Source: Jaltomata sinuosa | Lineage: Eukaryota; Streptophyta; Magnoliopsida; Solanales; Solanaceae | Direction of reading: 5' to 3' | DNA length: 64,000 nt | Assembly (NCBI GenBank): GCA_003996215.1 | Contig: QJPP01004058.1 | Location: 1-64,000 of the forward strand | Shown here: piece by piece, positions 45,910-57,912 of the stretch | Position numbering within the stretch: position 1 is the stretch's first letter | How the letters are laid out: each line of letters opens with the position of its first letter | Made by a program: the position numbers and the translations under genes | Notes under the pieces: model-generated | Database searches by the model: none | Seen by the model: only the letters and a program-made list of their open reading frames with translations | Told to the model about the DNA's origin: nothing

Positions 45910-48750
45910 TGTAAAGATCCTCCAGGTCATTTTCTATTTTTCATGCTTTTTTTATATTTTAAGCTTTACCTTAGTGGCTACAGGTTATTTATGACTTTTC
46001 AGGACTGACAGTTTGGTGCTCAGATTGTTTGTTAGGCCGTTATGGCCATTTCTCTATTTTAGAACTTGAGCTTAGAAAATATTTGACTTCGGTCAACTTT
46101 CTTGGTAAGCATGCTCAGAATCAAATTTTGATAGTTCCGTTGGCTCCATACCAGGGACTTTGGTCTAGTGGGACCCTTGGTCTGGGTCTGGGGGCTTTCG
46201 ATTTGGTTTTGTATTGTTTTCTGTGTTTTCAGGCCAGTTAGGCTTGTATGGTTGACTTTGGTCAATATATAGAGAAGACGGCCTCAAATGGAAATTCCTT
46301 CAGCATTGTCAGCTCTGGTATGTTGACTTTGGGCTAGAAGGATCTATGGTTTGGGTTCCGAGGCTTCTTGACTTGTTTTGGGATATTGAATTCTGAGTTG
46401 ATTTTGGTCATGGGGCCCACTTTTCATTAAAATATTCTCTGTTGGGAGTTTCGTCAACTCTATTGGTTCGAAATGCTATTTCTAGTAGGGTAACATGGTT
46501 GGTTTGTGTTCTCGAGATTCTGAATGAATCCTGAGGGTCTGTCGGGTGACTTTTTAGCCTTGGAAGATTTGCTAGTTGCTGATGTGTGTTGCATACTAGC
46601 TTGGTAATCACGACCGCGAGGTGGTTGTCGTGTTCGCGATAGTCTAGTTCTTGATCATCGTGATCGCATAGGTTGCGCCTTGAGACCGTAATGAAGCAGG
46701 CTTGGTCCCGATCCAGCTTGCTCTACGCGATCGTGTGGCTGGACCATCGCGACCGTGATGGTCTGGCCAGCGTTTCCCAGCGATCGCATGGGGTCCCTCA
46801 TGACCGTGATGAAGGACCCCTGGCAGCTATTTAAGCTGCCAACATCATTTTCTCCTCCACAATTTCAAAATTTCCTCCATGGTTGAACACTCAAGCTCTG
46901 CTCCAAGCCCTTTTATTCAGTCACCTTGTTCTGGTAAGTCCCCTCTATCCCTCTTCCCTTTCTCTGTTGTTTAATTCTCTTTAATTCAATTAAATTCCAT
47001 TGGTTTTCCCTTGATTATTCTTGTGAAGTAGTGGGACTTCGGGGCTATTTTGGGCCCCAAAATGACTCTCATTTGTGCTCAACTTTTGAGCATGGGTTCC
47101 TTGACCCATTGCAGACAAACTTGTGATTTTTGTTTCCATTTTGTTGCCTGGGCCCTGAGGGTCATTTTTTGACCCGATTTCAGGTCCGTATTTTCGTATA
47201 GTAATTTGGGTGTCATTCTTCTTACTTTGACACCTGGAATGTGTTTGAGATAGCGTGGTTACTTTTTTTGTGTGTTTGGAAGGGGAAGGCACGCGAGTGA
47301 TGGTTTGTATTTGCAGTTCGGCCCTGAGTTAGGTTACGATTTACTTTTCTAGACTGAGTTAGTTAGATTTTATATGATATATATTACTGAAACGTTAGGT
47401 TGGACTGTAGATAGAAATTGGCTTAAATCTTGCAACTTGTAATAAACTGGCCATTTCGGATCATAGATTCGGATTATTCCTGTTATCCTTAGTTTAGGAG
47501 CTCGTAGTATTGTCACAACTTGTATAGAATCCTTAGTGTGCTTTTAGGAGGTTTTAGAGGTACATTAGAAGCTTGTAGTTATTTTCGTTGTTACATTTTG
47601 TTATTTTCGCCTCATTATTGATTTTTTGTGTAACTATGGGCCCGAGGCCATAGCTTGGATTAGGACGGAGTTTTCAGGTCAGTTCTCTTGATTGGAGAGT
47701 TATTTGCCCTGTTTTGACTTGTTGTGTGCTATACTATCTGAACGTGGAATTTACATGCTCATACTGCATTCTTATTTCTGGGGTTTTACTGGTTTTGAAA
47801 AAGGAAAAGGATAAATACTACTTTTATGCATTTATTGATAAGCTCGATGTTCATTTTTGAGTTCCCCGATGCTCTATTTTGGGTTTTACCTTTATTCTTT
47901 TGTTGATAAGCTTGATGTTCAATTCTGGGCACCCCGATACGTTATTTTGGATTTTACTTCTATGTACTTGTTGATGAGCTCGATGTTAAATTCTAGGCAC
48001 CTCGGGTATTGGATACAGGGTTCTTACCTTGCTATGGTATTATGACTTCATACATCACATCATCTCTCCTTGCATTGCATTGGCTTGGGTTTAATGGGTT
48101 TAATGGGTTTGTCGGTTGATTGGGATTGGTTTGTTATTTGTTCCTTCTTATTGGTTCGAGTTCTGTTTTTCGTTTTATAACTAGATTTAGGTGGATCCCT
48201 GTATTTTAGCTTACTTTCCTGTCTCTATTATATATATTATCTTTTTGCGCTCGATCGTCCTATGATGGCTACTGGGTACCCATTGTTTTTCTACTCATAC
48301 TACACTCTGCATCTTTTTTTAATGCAGCACCTAGTATGAGCCACCCTCATTGACTCTTCCATCGTTCGAGGCCTGTTGCAGTTCATATCGCGGTGAGCTC
48401 CCGCCATCTTAGAGACTTTACATGCTTTCCATTATTCATTTCTGTCTATATTTTATAGTTTTGATAGACAGAGTCTGTTGTATAGCTACTCCGTACTTTA
48501 GTCGCTCTTATACCAGTGACACCAGGTCCTGATTGGTTCTTATGTTGTTTTTGTCTTCTTGGTCACTTTAGGACCATTTTTGTATATTTATTACACTGGG
48601 TATGTATATATATAGGTTGCCCTACTCCTATTTTAATTATCTTCCGTTTTATTTATATAAACTTCTTTATTTATCTTCCATGTTGTTTGGGTTGGCTTGC
48701 CTACCAGGGGTTATGTAGGCGCTATCATGACCCAATTTTGGGTCTTGACA
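45910..48750 (+). mobile_element. LTR-C, complete 3' LTR of the truncated chromovirus
   Basis: Starts TGTAAAGATCC right after the pol 3' end (GGACGAAATTCC...GTGGATA) and ends GGGTCTTGACA; 2841 bp. It carries a cluster of GCGATCGC/CATCGCGACCGTGATGG-like words (46605-46815) just before a TATA-like CTATTTAAG (46826). No 5' LTR partner exists, so no target duplication can be assessed. Confidence 0.85.
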
Positions 48751-49011
48751 CCCTCCCATTTGCGCCAAGACCAAAACGCTCTTCTCCAATACCCTCGAAT
48801 TTATTCATTTATATGTCAATTTTAAATTCCCTTTAAGATAAGAAAATTACATATTCAAAACCTAAGTGTGACATTTTTGGATTCTCCTTTTAGTTCTTTA
48901 ATTAAAACTCCTAGCTCGTCGATACCACCTATATTCAGCCTTTTCCTTTTTCTTTTTAAAAAGAGATTGTTTGTATGTATCTACTCACACATAATCAAAA
49001 GACCACATAAT
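48751..49011. other. Unassigned 260-bp stretch
   Basis: Short AT-rich sequence between LTR-C and the copia-like solo LTR, ending in that LTR's left target duplication ATAAT (49007-49011). I see no gene, RNA or repeat signature. Confidence 0.5.
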
Positions 49012-51778
49012 TGTTGGGATTGAAATAATCAGGGTGTTATGTGAAAGTTAGTAATTGCAAACCTTGACGACAATAAATCAGGTGATATAGTTTGGTCAAT
49101 TAATGTAACACCCCGAAACTTCGGGATAAAATTTGAACCATTCTAAGTGTATAGTTAGACTCGAACCCGAGGAAATTTCTATGTATCTAGGTGTTAAGAT
49201 CAATTCTTAAGTGTAGGAAGAGCTTTGGTTATGAATTAAGGTCTTAAGGAACCTCTAGTACAAAGTTAAGTTGGAAGCCTCCTTACCGACTAAGTTTCAG
49301 TATAAGTTTAAAAGAGGTCAACCTTCAAATGATCAATTCTCCAAGAATATGAAGAGTTATATGGCCTATGACCTACCCAATTAAAGATCTTTGAGTCTTC
49401 TTTCTAACACCACTGACCGCGCATCAATTCAAGTCTCGAGTAAAAAGTTATGCCTATTTTACTAGACACTACCCGGTCTGCGTGGCCGGCCACGCGAATG
49501 AGGTGTCCTCCGTGCGGGTGCGCAGGGAAGGCTGCAATACTTCCACTTCCACGCGACCAGCGCGCGCTCAAGGCGTCATCCGCTCGGCCGCGCATGAGAA
49601 AACACTATATAAGCATCCTAAGGTCAGTTTTTCCGAAAATTTCCATTCTTCTATCTTTTTTCAAGCCCTAAGTTGGTTTTCTCTCCTCTTCCCATCCTCC
49701 TTCACCAAGGTAAGTCTCCTCGTGGGTTTCAAATCAATTATTGTTAGTTTCTATCACCCGAATATGGATTTATTGATTAAATCCTACGTAACAATCCTAG
49801 GGTTTTCAAGAAAGCTCAATCAAAGTTTCATAAATTGAGTTCTTGGAGTTCTTCTTCAAAAGTTAGGGTTCATCTTCAAAGATTCCTCCTCAAACTTCAT
49901 CCCCAAGGTGTATAAAGCTAATCTTTTCATGTGGGAACTCTGTTCTTCCCACAACTAAGTTATATTTTTAGTTTAACCCATGAATCATGTTAAGATTTTT
50001 AAGAGTTGAAATCCTTGAGTTTAATTCTTGATCTCTTGATGGTATTCCTAGAGTGTCCTATAATTTTTAGTAAGAATTCTATGAGTTTGGAGTCTTTCTT
50101 CTTGATTTTATTCTTAATACATGTTTAATGAGTTTTCAAGCAAAGTTTGCAGATTTTATTAAAGTTATTGAGAAATTTATTTCATGATCTACTAGATTAT
50201 TCATGATTTTCATGAAATCTGATTTAAGGTTTTCAAGTGTATGTTCATGAAAAGTTTGCAAAGAATCTTTGTGCTAATATCATGTCTTGAAAAGAGAAGA
50301 AGTTTATCGTATCTTGAGAGTTAAAGCAAAGTTATAAAGATTTAGAGCCAAGGCTCACGAAGATAGATATGTTCATGATACGATATTTTGAATCAAGCAT
50401 GATTTTTTTTAGAAAGTGTTTTAAGACCTATGTTATTAGCATATAGTATATTTTGGGAGGACTATTTAGCACCGAGACAGGTATGGGTTTTGAAAAAACA
50501 TGCCTCAAAACTACGTTGCCACCGTAGGATAGGATCGTCCGCAGTTAGGGCGACTCTTCTATTATGTATAGCCTTCGGGCTCAGCTTTGGGATCCCCAGA
50601 TTATGTTTCATCTTATACTCCGGCAAGTTATATGATGGCTCTGTCAATGAGGGCAAGTCGTTGGGTTCTGGCAACGTGGACAAGACGTTGTACTCCATGG
50701 TGCTCACATGGCTTATGTCGGTTAAGAGAAACTCCCCAAAAGAAAACTTATTTATTGTGAGATAATATATGATTGGCCAAGGCCACCAGTTTAAAGAGAA
50801 GTTTTATGAAGCATCATTTTCAAGTGTTTTCCAGACTTCAATTAAGCAGTTTCCAGTTTCAGTTTTAGTTGTAAGAAAATATTTTAAGAAAGTTTTACTT
50901 ATATTACTTTAAGTTTCAGCATTCAGGTCAGTCATTCTTCTTTTTAGTTATTCAGCTCTGTTTATGGTTATATTATTGATGTCTCAGTTTTTCAGCTTTA
51001 TCAATTCAGATATTAGTACTGTTTCACTTTACTGCTTTACATGCCAGCACATTCAAAGTGTTGACGCCCTTTTTTGGCGCTACATTATTGGACGATGTAG
51101 ACCCCAACTTTCAGATATGCAGGTTCTCGAGTAGACTCTTCAGTAGGCTATGTCATCAGCTTGAGTGAGTTCTCATTATTCCCGAGGACTTAGCAATATT
51201 TCAGTCATCAGTTTATTTTATTACATAAAGGTAGTTGTACTCAAAATGTAGTAGAGGCTTCATAGACATAGTCAAGTCAAGTCAGTTGTATCAGTTTATA
51301 AATATATTTTTTTTGTTTCAGTTATTGAAAGTTTAAGTTAATTTATTTTGTCTTGTTTACAAAGGTAAGCCCATGTTTCCAGCTTCCGCATTTTTTTATT
51401 AAAAGTTCAACCTTATTAGTTGTATGCCAGACCAAGTGGTTCTCTCGGGCCATTCGTGGTTTCGGGTGCCAGTTACGTCCAGGGTGTAAGCTCGGGGCGT
51501 GACAATTAACCTACATATGATAATACTAATATATAAGAAAATATTAATACTCTAGAGAGAATAATCTCTCCTTAAATAAAACTTTCTAAACAACTATATT
51601 ATTGATGTTATTGTGTTATTTATAAGAAGAAAAGATTTTCTATTTATAAAAATTTAGAACTTCTCTTCTAAGAAAAGCATAAATATATAATAGTTCTTTT
51701 TAACCAAGAAAAACCTTCATGAATTATAACACAATTATGATGGCATCCAAATAAGGAAATTTAGGACAAGCCCTAACA
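49012..51778 (+). mobile_element. Copia-like solo LTR, interrupted by a gypsy solo LTR
   Basis: Begins TGTTGGGAT and ends CCCTAACA, with a 5-bp target duplication ATAAT (49007-49011 and 51779-51783). Removing the nested LTR and one of its target duplications leaves about 361 bp, a normal copia LTR length. TGTTG termini are typical of copia LTRs. No internal region remains. Confidence 0.85.
49104..51504 (+). mobile_element. Gypsy-type solo LTR nested in the copia-like LTR
   Basis: 2401 bp from TGTAACACCCC to GGGGCGTGACA, flanked by perfect ATTAA duplications (49099-49103 and 51505-51509). A perfect 16-bp palindrome GCGTGGCCGGCCACGC (49480-49495) and other GC-rich words precede a TATA box (CTATATAAG, near 49605). 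The GGGAGGACTATTTAGCACCGAG stretch near 50455 is shared with LTR-A, placing it in the same broad family. Confidence 0.93.
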
Positions 51779-51783
51779 ATAAT

Positions 51784-52749
51784 GAGACTTAAAAAAATCA
51801 TTGGGAAAGGTGATTAATAAGGATGACTCATGTAGTGATCCTACTTATCCTTCTAGATCAATATCTAATTATTTTCAGTAGATAAAAAAACATTACTGGT
51901 AAAAAAACATATCAAAACTATAATATTTTTGGGAGTTTCATATCTCAATTATATCTATTATTTCATTAATTATGTATCTAAACTATAACTCTCTTTATAT
52001 TATAATTAGTGAAGTAGCCCGCATTTATTTCGTGCAGTTGACAATCGCGGCAATAATACATAATTGATATTGTTATAAAAAAATTTAATATAAATACTCT
52101 ATTTTATTAGAAGTTGAACTTAAAAGAACTGCATTTTTCATTAGCACATATTTAAAAATAATAATAAAAGAAAAAGTATATGTGCTTATTTTAACTTTAG
52201 TAAATGAATCTCTTTCTGTACTTGTTATTGAATACATGTTGTGTTAAAATATTTTGATATATTTATTTCATTAGATAATATAATTATGATTTTTCTATCG
52301 TTTTTTTCTATTTAAAAAGCATGAAGATAAAATGAAAAGTACAGAAACTTAAATGTGATAGAATACAAAGCAAAAGGAGAACTAAAACGTAGTCTTAGTC
52401 TCATGTAATAGTAGTATTGCGTTGTCGATCGTTATCACAATAAATTATTAAAGATTTATGTTAAAAATATAAATACAAATCAAAAGAAGAATTAAACTTT
52501 ACTTTCAGTCTTCAACTCTAGTGCATAAAAATAGTAATTAAATTAAGAAGACGTTAATAATACCCAACTTCGTTGCTTCGTTGGCTTATATACGCATGTT
52601 GTCAATTGGGAACAAGTTTTAATCAACTCAACATCGAGGTGTAATATAATACAAAAAGAGTGACAGTTTAAGTAGTTAAAGGGAATAATGAATATTTATG
52701 ATATGAAACTTGTGAAATGGTGATAATTTAAGTGTGTGTTTACCGTTAA
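51784..52749. other. AT-rich intergenic stretch
   Basis: About 970 bp without convincing coding potential or repeat termini. It lies downstream of the inhibitor-like gene on the minus strand, so its right edge may include that gene's 3' untranslated region. A small GC patch (GCCCGCATTTATTTCGTGC near 52017) resembles ends of some plant transposons, but nothing firm can be said. Confidence 0.5.
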
Positions 52750-53276
52750 CTAAATAAGAAATTGTCTAGTATAACCCGCGAGTTGTGAAACAATGGCTAG
52801 GCAGTTTTTAGTCATTTTAGTCATCGTTTCACTATACGAATCCATAGGAGAAGCCGCACCTTCAAAGGCATATTCATAATTAGAAATGTCAGTAGTGGCA
52901 GCAATGAGCATAGTCTTCATACGTCCACTGTCATTAATACGCAGAGCCTCAATAGCTTGCTGATAATTGTACGACACAGTTTTCCAACCGTTGAGGCAAA
53001 TTTTAAGCATTTTCTTAGATTTTGGGGAAATAGCAGAGGAATTTTCAGAAACTCTTTTAAAATTTGCAAATATCGATTTGGCGAACGCATCATTCTTCTT
53101 TATAGCCACTTTAAGAACATTTTGTACATTGACGGCATTTCCATGCATAAATTATCATGATCACTGCCTATGGATGGCATCCGTGGTGCAACATTAGCGT
53201 TGAGATTATCATTATTAATGGATTGTGCTGAAATGAGGGTAAAGAGAAAGAGGAAAGAAAGGAATACCGATTCCAT
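52750..53276 (-). pseudogene. Pectin methylesterase/invertase inhibitor-like gene with a frameshift
   Basis: From ATG at 53276 the minus strand encodes a clear signal peptide (MESVFLSFLFLFTLISA, then QS) and about 25 further residues. That frame stops soon after 53149. The body continues in another frame as a 132-residue ORF (53148-52750) with the four-helix PMEI layout: CLNGWKTVSYNYQQAIEAL, then DISNYEYAFEGAASP. Total length, about 175 residues, fits the family. The usual Cys before the AFEG-like motif appears to be Tyr, and the N-terminal Cys pair is incomplete. Such proteins are secreted and inhibit pectin methylesterase or invertase in the cell wall. A sequencing error could explain the frameshift, but not the lost Cys. 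Confidence 0.7.
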
Positions 53277-53423
53277 GTTTTATTTGATGTTTTGAATTAA
53301 TTGATCAAATGGTAAAGGGGAAGAATAAATAGAAAGGAATAAAATGAACAAATAAGTAAGTACATATCATTGGAAGTAAATTACTCCATCCTGTCTATTT
53401 TTATCAATAACTCTCTTTTTCTT

Positions 53424-53640
53424 TTTTTGATAACCTTGACATTTGGGTCAACTTGCACATATCTCGATAAATTTCACGAGAGACATGTCATCTCCGACTA
53501 GCAATAGATAACTCTGTCCACCAAGACTAGGACAAGTGAGAAGAAATCACATAGTAGTTTTATCTTTATTAAGATTTAAAACTGAGAACTCATGATTCTT
53601 AACCCACTTCATTGTGAATATTTAACTAAGAACTTTTCAG
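53424..53640 (-). mobile_element. Degenerate SINE of the Solanaceae SolS/TS type
   Basis: Read on the minus strand it starts AATGAAGTGGGTTAAGAATC, continues through a box B-like TCTCAGTTTTAAATC, then GATTTCTTCTCACTTGTCC and TGGTGGACAGAGTTA, and ends GGTTATCAAAAAAAG. This order matches the conserved body and 3' tail of Solanaceae SINEs as I know them. The 5' tRNA-like part is truncated or decayed. Confidence 0.65.
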
Positions 53641-53712
53641 TAAGAGAATTCAAAACATCCTTATTTTGTTGATTCTCAAAAAACATCTCTTCACATTATA
53701 AGATTTTTTTCG

Positions 53713-56518
53713 GGAAAAGGTCAAATACACTCCCAAATTTTTAAAAATGGTACGTTCATACTCTCCGTTATACTTTCAGACTGATAGAGCCCATACCGTC
53801 TAACTTTGGATACGAATATACCCTTATATTTGACGGAGGGACACAATTGCAGCCTTAGAATGAAATAACTCATTCCCTTTTTATTTTTACGGGTCCATTT
53901 TAAAACCTGCCCCGACTCAATTTTCTTTTTTCTTTTCTTTTCTTTTTTGTTCTCTTCTCCACAGGATCTCCAATTACTCTCATTTTTAGTTATTACAGAG
54001 TATCACAGCTAAAAATCATTTGGAGAATATAACCATACTCGTTAATAGATAGAACAACACGACTTAGCGTGTAGCAAGCAGATGGGGTACTGCATAACTT
54101 GTAGGTCAAAAAAGTTAGTATAAAGTTACTTTTTCATATAAGTTAATATATGGCAGCTACCGTTTTACAGATATAAGCTATAGTATTCTATGTGTCCCTT
54201 TTTAATGAATATGTGTTCTACTTATACAACTTCAACTCCACAACCTTAATCCTTGTAGCTCGGGCTATTTGAAGGTGGTACCTTCACTTATTGTTCAAAA
54301 ATTCATTAATTAACGTATCAAGTACATATTTTTTTCCATCTTCACGGGGCTGCCATCGATGGCGGCTGAGGAGAAGAGAAGAAAAACGAAAAAAAGAAAA
54401 GAAAAATTGGGTTGGGGAGGATTTTAAAATGGACTCGGGTAAAAATAAAAAGGGAATAGGTTATTTCATTGTGAGGCTGCCACGTGTCCCTCCGCCTGTA
54501 ATACCCACAAAATTCTAAGCTAGATCCAGACCAGAATTCTATGTGTAAAGTTTCCAAGTAATAGACAAGAACCACGAATGGGTTCCACAGATCGTGAATG
54601 CCATCCGTGGAACCAGACCTGCAGGGTGGCAAATGGCCTGAGATCCACGATTGGGATCCATGAATCGTGGAATGGTCCACAGGCCGTGGTCTACCCTCAT
54701 GGAAATCAAGCCTGCAGCCTGATAAAAGTGAGGAGAATCACAGACCAGGTCCACTGGCCGTAGACTGGTCCACAGACTGTGGTTCTTTTCTGTGGAACTC
54801 TGTGTCAAAACTTTTAGCAATTTTTATAATTAATATGTGTCTCCGGGGAATTTTGGACTTTTTCTATTCTTTTAAATCTTATACTAAGTCTTATTAAGCC
54901 TATAGGAGGGGTTTAATTTACTTAATAAACTTTTCTCCCCCTCAATCCCACGACACAACTCTCAGAAAGAAAAGAAAGCAAGCGGTCTCTCTACTTTCCA
55001 ACCTTAGGGATTCTTCTCTAAGTATTCATTCCACAAAGTTCTAGCTAGAATTTCTTCAAAGTTCTAGGTATGTGGATATTGAGTAAGGGTTATCTTTCAC
55101 CCTTATACCCAAATCTCCAGTTTTAATTTGATTTCTACGAACTTATGAAGTTAGGTTCTTACCCAATTAAGCAAGTTTCCTGTAAATTCGATTTACTAAT
55201 GTTGTTACATGATTTCGATTTCTACTTACATGATTTTGTATGAGTTTTTACAAGTATCTGTTAACCTTATGATTTAAAAGATAAATCTAGCATAATTTGA
55301 CATTATTACTTGTTTTTAAGAAAATTTGGTATGTTCAGATAACATAACCTCAAGTATTTAGAAAAATTACATATCTACTTTCTCAAGCTATGAACATGAA
55401 TTTGAACTAGCGTCATGTCATATTTTTAAGAAATATGTTTTCATATTATGTATTAGCTCTACGATATAGTTTTGGGAGTAGTATTTAGCACCGAGAAGGC
55501 AAGGGTTCCTGACAACCCAAGTCGAGAACTACATTGTCAGCATAGGTTAAGAGATCCTCGTTAGTTGAGAGCATCTCCTCTAGTCCAATGGGCTCATTAT
55601 AGTGGTTCCATTCTAAACATGGTCTTATACCCCGAAAAGGTATAGGAAATCTCTACCACCTAGGGTTCAGAAGATAGATTCCATGTATGTCACATAGTCT
55701 ATGTCTGTTACGAGAAACTCCACACTAAAATAGTTTCAAGTTTGATAAGTGTACATAACTCTTAGCTTTCAAGTTTAGACTTATTACATTACAATTTATA
55801 GTTATACACCATATTTTAAGCTTATGCTTTCACTTTGAGTCCTTGTACTATTGCTTTTACTACTATTCATGATTTAAATTGTAAGCATGCTCTAAAGTAC
55901 GTTTCATCATGACGTATGCATATCTCACATACTTAGTACATTCCATAGTACAGATTGTATACCTTTTTTGTGTTGCATCCTATCATGATACATCTTCAGG
56001 CACTCATTTCCAAACTCGTGGCTAGAGAACGACATGACTTTCAATCGTAGTTGGTGAGTCCTCGTCATTCGAGTGCTTCTTTATGAGTTTTAGTTCTTTT
56101 TATTATTTTTCTTTCAAATACTTGGAGTTAGCTAGGGATCTTGTCCCATCAACTCATTTTATCAATTTAGAGGCTTTTCAGGCATAGTTAGACAGATAGA
56201 ATGGTTAATTTGGATTTTCATTCTTAGACTTTTGTGTATATCAAATTAAGTTGCTCATTATTTTTTAGTTAAGCTTCCACTCAGTATTTATGTTCCTTAC
56301 GTTTAAGTCATGCTAATGCCAAGGGATAGCTTGGAATCACTTGTGGTCTTAGGTCCTATTGTTACGTCCAGGGGGTAGCCTCAGATTGTGACACCGTCAA
56401 ACATAAGGGTATATTCATACCCAAAGTTAAATGGTAAGGGCTCTATTGGCCTGAAAGTATAATGGAGGATATGGATGTACCATTATTGACAGTTCAGGGA
56501 TATATTTGACCCTTTTCC
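53713..56518. mobile_element. MITE (probably Mutator-like) split by a solo LTR
   Basis: Long terminal inverted repeats: left 53713-53844 (GGAAAAGGTCAAATACAC...TTTGACGGAGGGACAC) and right 54484-54496 plus 56399-56518 (complement of GGAAAAGGGTCAAATATATC...). They match in order over about 130 bp with scattered changes. Flanks AGATTTTTT (53701-53709) and AGATATTTT (56519-56527) look like a 9-bp target duplication with one mismatch, as for Mutator-type elements. Without the inserted LTR the element is about 0.9 kb. It encodes no transposase. Its interior recurs at 40291-40787 and 57913-58094. Confidence 0.82.
54497..56393 (+). mobile_element. Solo LTR-A inside the MITE's right inverted repeat
   Basis: 1897 bp from TGTAATACCC to AGATTGTGACA, flanked by CCGCC (54492-54496) and CCGTC (56394-56398), a 5-bp duplication with one mismatch. 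Removing it restores the continuity of the MITE inverted repeat, independent proof of the boundaries. It contains the CCACGGACCGTGG-type word cluster (54590-54795). The fragments at 40788 and 58095 derive from the same insertion junction. Confidence 0.9.
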
Positions 56519-56707
56519 AGATATTTTACCTGTATTCAAAACCATATTTTCCATCATTCATGTTGATTGTAGGAAGGCCACATGTAAGATATAATACAAT
56601 ATTGTCTACCTTAGTGAAGTTACCGTATAAGCTACGAAGATAAGTGAAGAACCTTGAGGGTTAAATATTGCATTCTCCTAACCTACTTGCTAGTTTTGAT
56701 GATTTTT

Positions 56708-56725
56708 TGGCGCCGTTGTTGGGGA
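56708..56725 (+). other. Primer-binding site, tRNA-Asp-like class
   Basis: TGGCGCCGTTGTTGGGGA differs by one or two bases from the usual Athila-type site. It supports plus orientation for the fragment. Confidence 0.65.
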
Positions 56726-56909
56726 CCTGGAAATTAATTATTTATCTATATTAGACTTTTTCTTTTTATTTATTTAAGTTTTTGTATATATTTTATTTTC
56801 TTTTATAGATAGTTTTTTTTTCAAGTTATTTATTTGAGTTGTACATATATATTTTTTTACATAGTTATCTTTTTAGTTTCTTTTACTTTTTTTTATCACT
56901 CTTCTCGAT

Positions 56910-57284
56910 ATGTCAGCCTGGGATAGATGGTGGTCGAATGATGATGATTCTTGTTGTTTTTGTGGAGGACTCCACCTGGAGAGTATTTGTCAAAATTTTC
57001 AGGGGAGCGGGTGGTGTGCACCTACTCAATCTTTTGAATTTAATGTATGTCATATATGTGGTGGTCAGGATGGTCATTCGAATGGTTGTCCTAACTCTTA
57101 TTCCCCTTCCCCGAACCCCTATTATGATTCTTCTGTTGTTTATGATATTGACAGGGGTAATAAAGTGGAGGATGTGAATATTGTTCACCTTATTGATATG
57201 CTGAAGCAAATACTAGATAATGTCACAAAGATGACGACACAGCTGATAGAAGGTAGAGTTGATCTCAGACAAGAGATACAATAA
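56910..57284 (+). pseudogene. gag-like ORF with two Cys/His clusters
   Basis: A 124-residue frame with two knuckle-like clusters near the N-terminus: CCFCGGLHLESIC at about 15-27 and CHICGGQDGHSNGCP at about 47-61, resembling the CxxCGxxHxxxxCP units found in Athila-related gag regions. An acidic/hydrophobic helix with a Gln-rich end follows (DMLKQILDNVTKMTTQLIEG). A further open stretch (57306-57491) may belong to the same original frame after a stop. The likely role was nucleic-acid binding in a gag-like protein. It belongs to a fragmentary element and is unlikely to be expressed. Confidence 0.5.
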
Positions 57285-57912
57285 TTTGGCTCAGATATCC
57301 ATTACTTGAAGGATCACTTGAAGAAAAAGGTTGAGGCGTCTGATGCCCAATCATCAATTATTGTGGATACTGGCCAACTAGTGGAGCAAAAAGAAGAATT
57401 TTATCCATTCAACTATGCTTTATTCATTGGTGCTGATGTTGAGGAGATGTACGCAAGTGAGCATGTCATAAACAATCAAGTTTGGGATTAGGTACTGTTG
57501 GACCTCATTCTAATCACTTTTCTACGTTATGTTTGGATGATGACATGAAAATTGAGTCATCTGAACTAGTGGAGAAGTGTGTAGATGAGGAACAAGGTCC
57601 TTAAATTCTAAAATTTACCACACCAAAACGACAAAACGACATTCCTCATGGGCCAAAAAGTGCAAGATGCGACATCCTTTGCTTGGTCCCTTCATCTTTA
57701 TACCACCGCCCCTTGAGCGGAGCAGAAAGTTTGATGCAAAGTTAGGGGCACAATTCATAAGTTCTAAGTGGAAAGAAAAGTGGTGTAGTGATGGCGTCGT
57801 GCCGCGACGTTAAATCAGGCGCTTGTTGGGAGGCAACCCAACTAGTAGTGTAACTTCTTTTTTTTATAGTGTCACGTTTTTGTTTTTGTTTTGATTTTGC
57901 AGGTTTGGGGAA

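Larger units (their letters stand above)
56523..57912 (+). mobile_element. Fragment of a non-autonomous Athila-like LTR element
   Basis: A primer-binding-site-like TGGCGCCGTTGTTGGGGA lies at 56708-56725, of the TGGCGCCGTTGCCGGGGA class used by Athila/Tat-type elements. About 1.2 kb later GACGTTAAATCAGGCGCTTG and GGGAGGCAACCCAAC (57809-57842) match a sequence common near the 3' part of such elements. Between them are short gag-like frames and no pol. Sequence before the PBS (56528-56707) may be LTR remnant. The right edge is cut by the duplicated block at about 57913. Confidence 0.65.

Noticed and set aside
49404..49838. ORFs in GC-rich sequence near 49.5 kb as a small gene
   Set aside because: They fall in the promoter-proximal palindromic segment of a solo LTR with clear target duplications.
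53424..53640. A tRNA gene on the minus strand
   Set aside because: Only a box B-like word is present, with no cloverleaf. The body and A-rich tail fit a decayed SINE.
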